A DNA stretch of 9,069 bases from assembly GCA_036260075.1 (NCBI GenBank), contig DATAAM010000179.1:1-9069 (forward strand), written 5' to 3'. Position 1 is the first letter of the stretch. The number at the start of each line of letters is the position of its first letter. The translations under genes and the position numbers were made by a program. The DNA comes from DATAAM01 sp036260075 (GTDB lineage Bacteria; Actinomycetota; Acidimicrobiia; Acidimicrobiales; JAHWLA01). Under the pieces are notes generated by a model that was not told the origin of the DNA, did no database searches, and saw only the letters and a list, made by a program, of their open reading frames with translations. Below, one piece after another: positions 7,451-9,069 of the stretch.

Positions 7451-9069
<1,619 letters not shown>

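Overview
The window is about 9 kb of very GC-rich DNA from what looks like an actinobacterium (Actinomycetota). GC-rich wobble positions, GTG starts, tightly overlapping genes and a fused gamma-alpha KorA of the mycobacterial kind point that way. An Acidimicrobiia-like or related uncultured lineage is my guess; the sequence does not prove it.

Layout. Apart from the last 63 bases of a rightward gene at the left edge, everything is on the minus strand, so the order of transcription runs from high to low coordinates. At the right edge lie korA (5' end outside the window) and korB. They overlap by ATGA and encode a 2-oxoacid:ferredoxin oxidoreductase, most likely the 2-oxoglutarate type. A strong hairpin sits three bases after korB. 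A short non-coding gap (6269-6427) carries candidate promoter elements, an inverted repeat and a leader hairpin.

A six-gene cluster follows: a secreted, membrane-anchored surface protein of unassigned function; a lipoprotein solute-binding protein with an unusually long low-complexity tether; then livH, livM, livG and livF of a branched-chain-amino-acid-type (HAAT) ABC transporter. Junctions are a 2-base gap, a 15-base gap, a TGATG overlap, a 14-base overlap and a TAATG overlap, so a single translationally coupled transcript is likely. The cluster ends in a hairpin between the convergent livF and left-edge genes.

How it works together. The binding protein would capture an amino acid or related small solute outside the membrane. 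LivH and LivM would form the channel, and LivG and LivF would power it. The surface protein is co-transcribed and probably stands outside the membrane on an acidic stalk, so it may be an accessory of uptake; this is the least explained part of the window. KorAB would feed 2-oxoacid carbon into succinyl-CoA (or another acyl-CoA) with reduction of ferredoxin. Its link to the transporter is only proximity. No RNA gene, mobile element or CRISPR array was seen.
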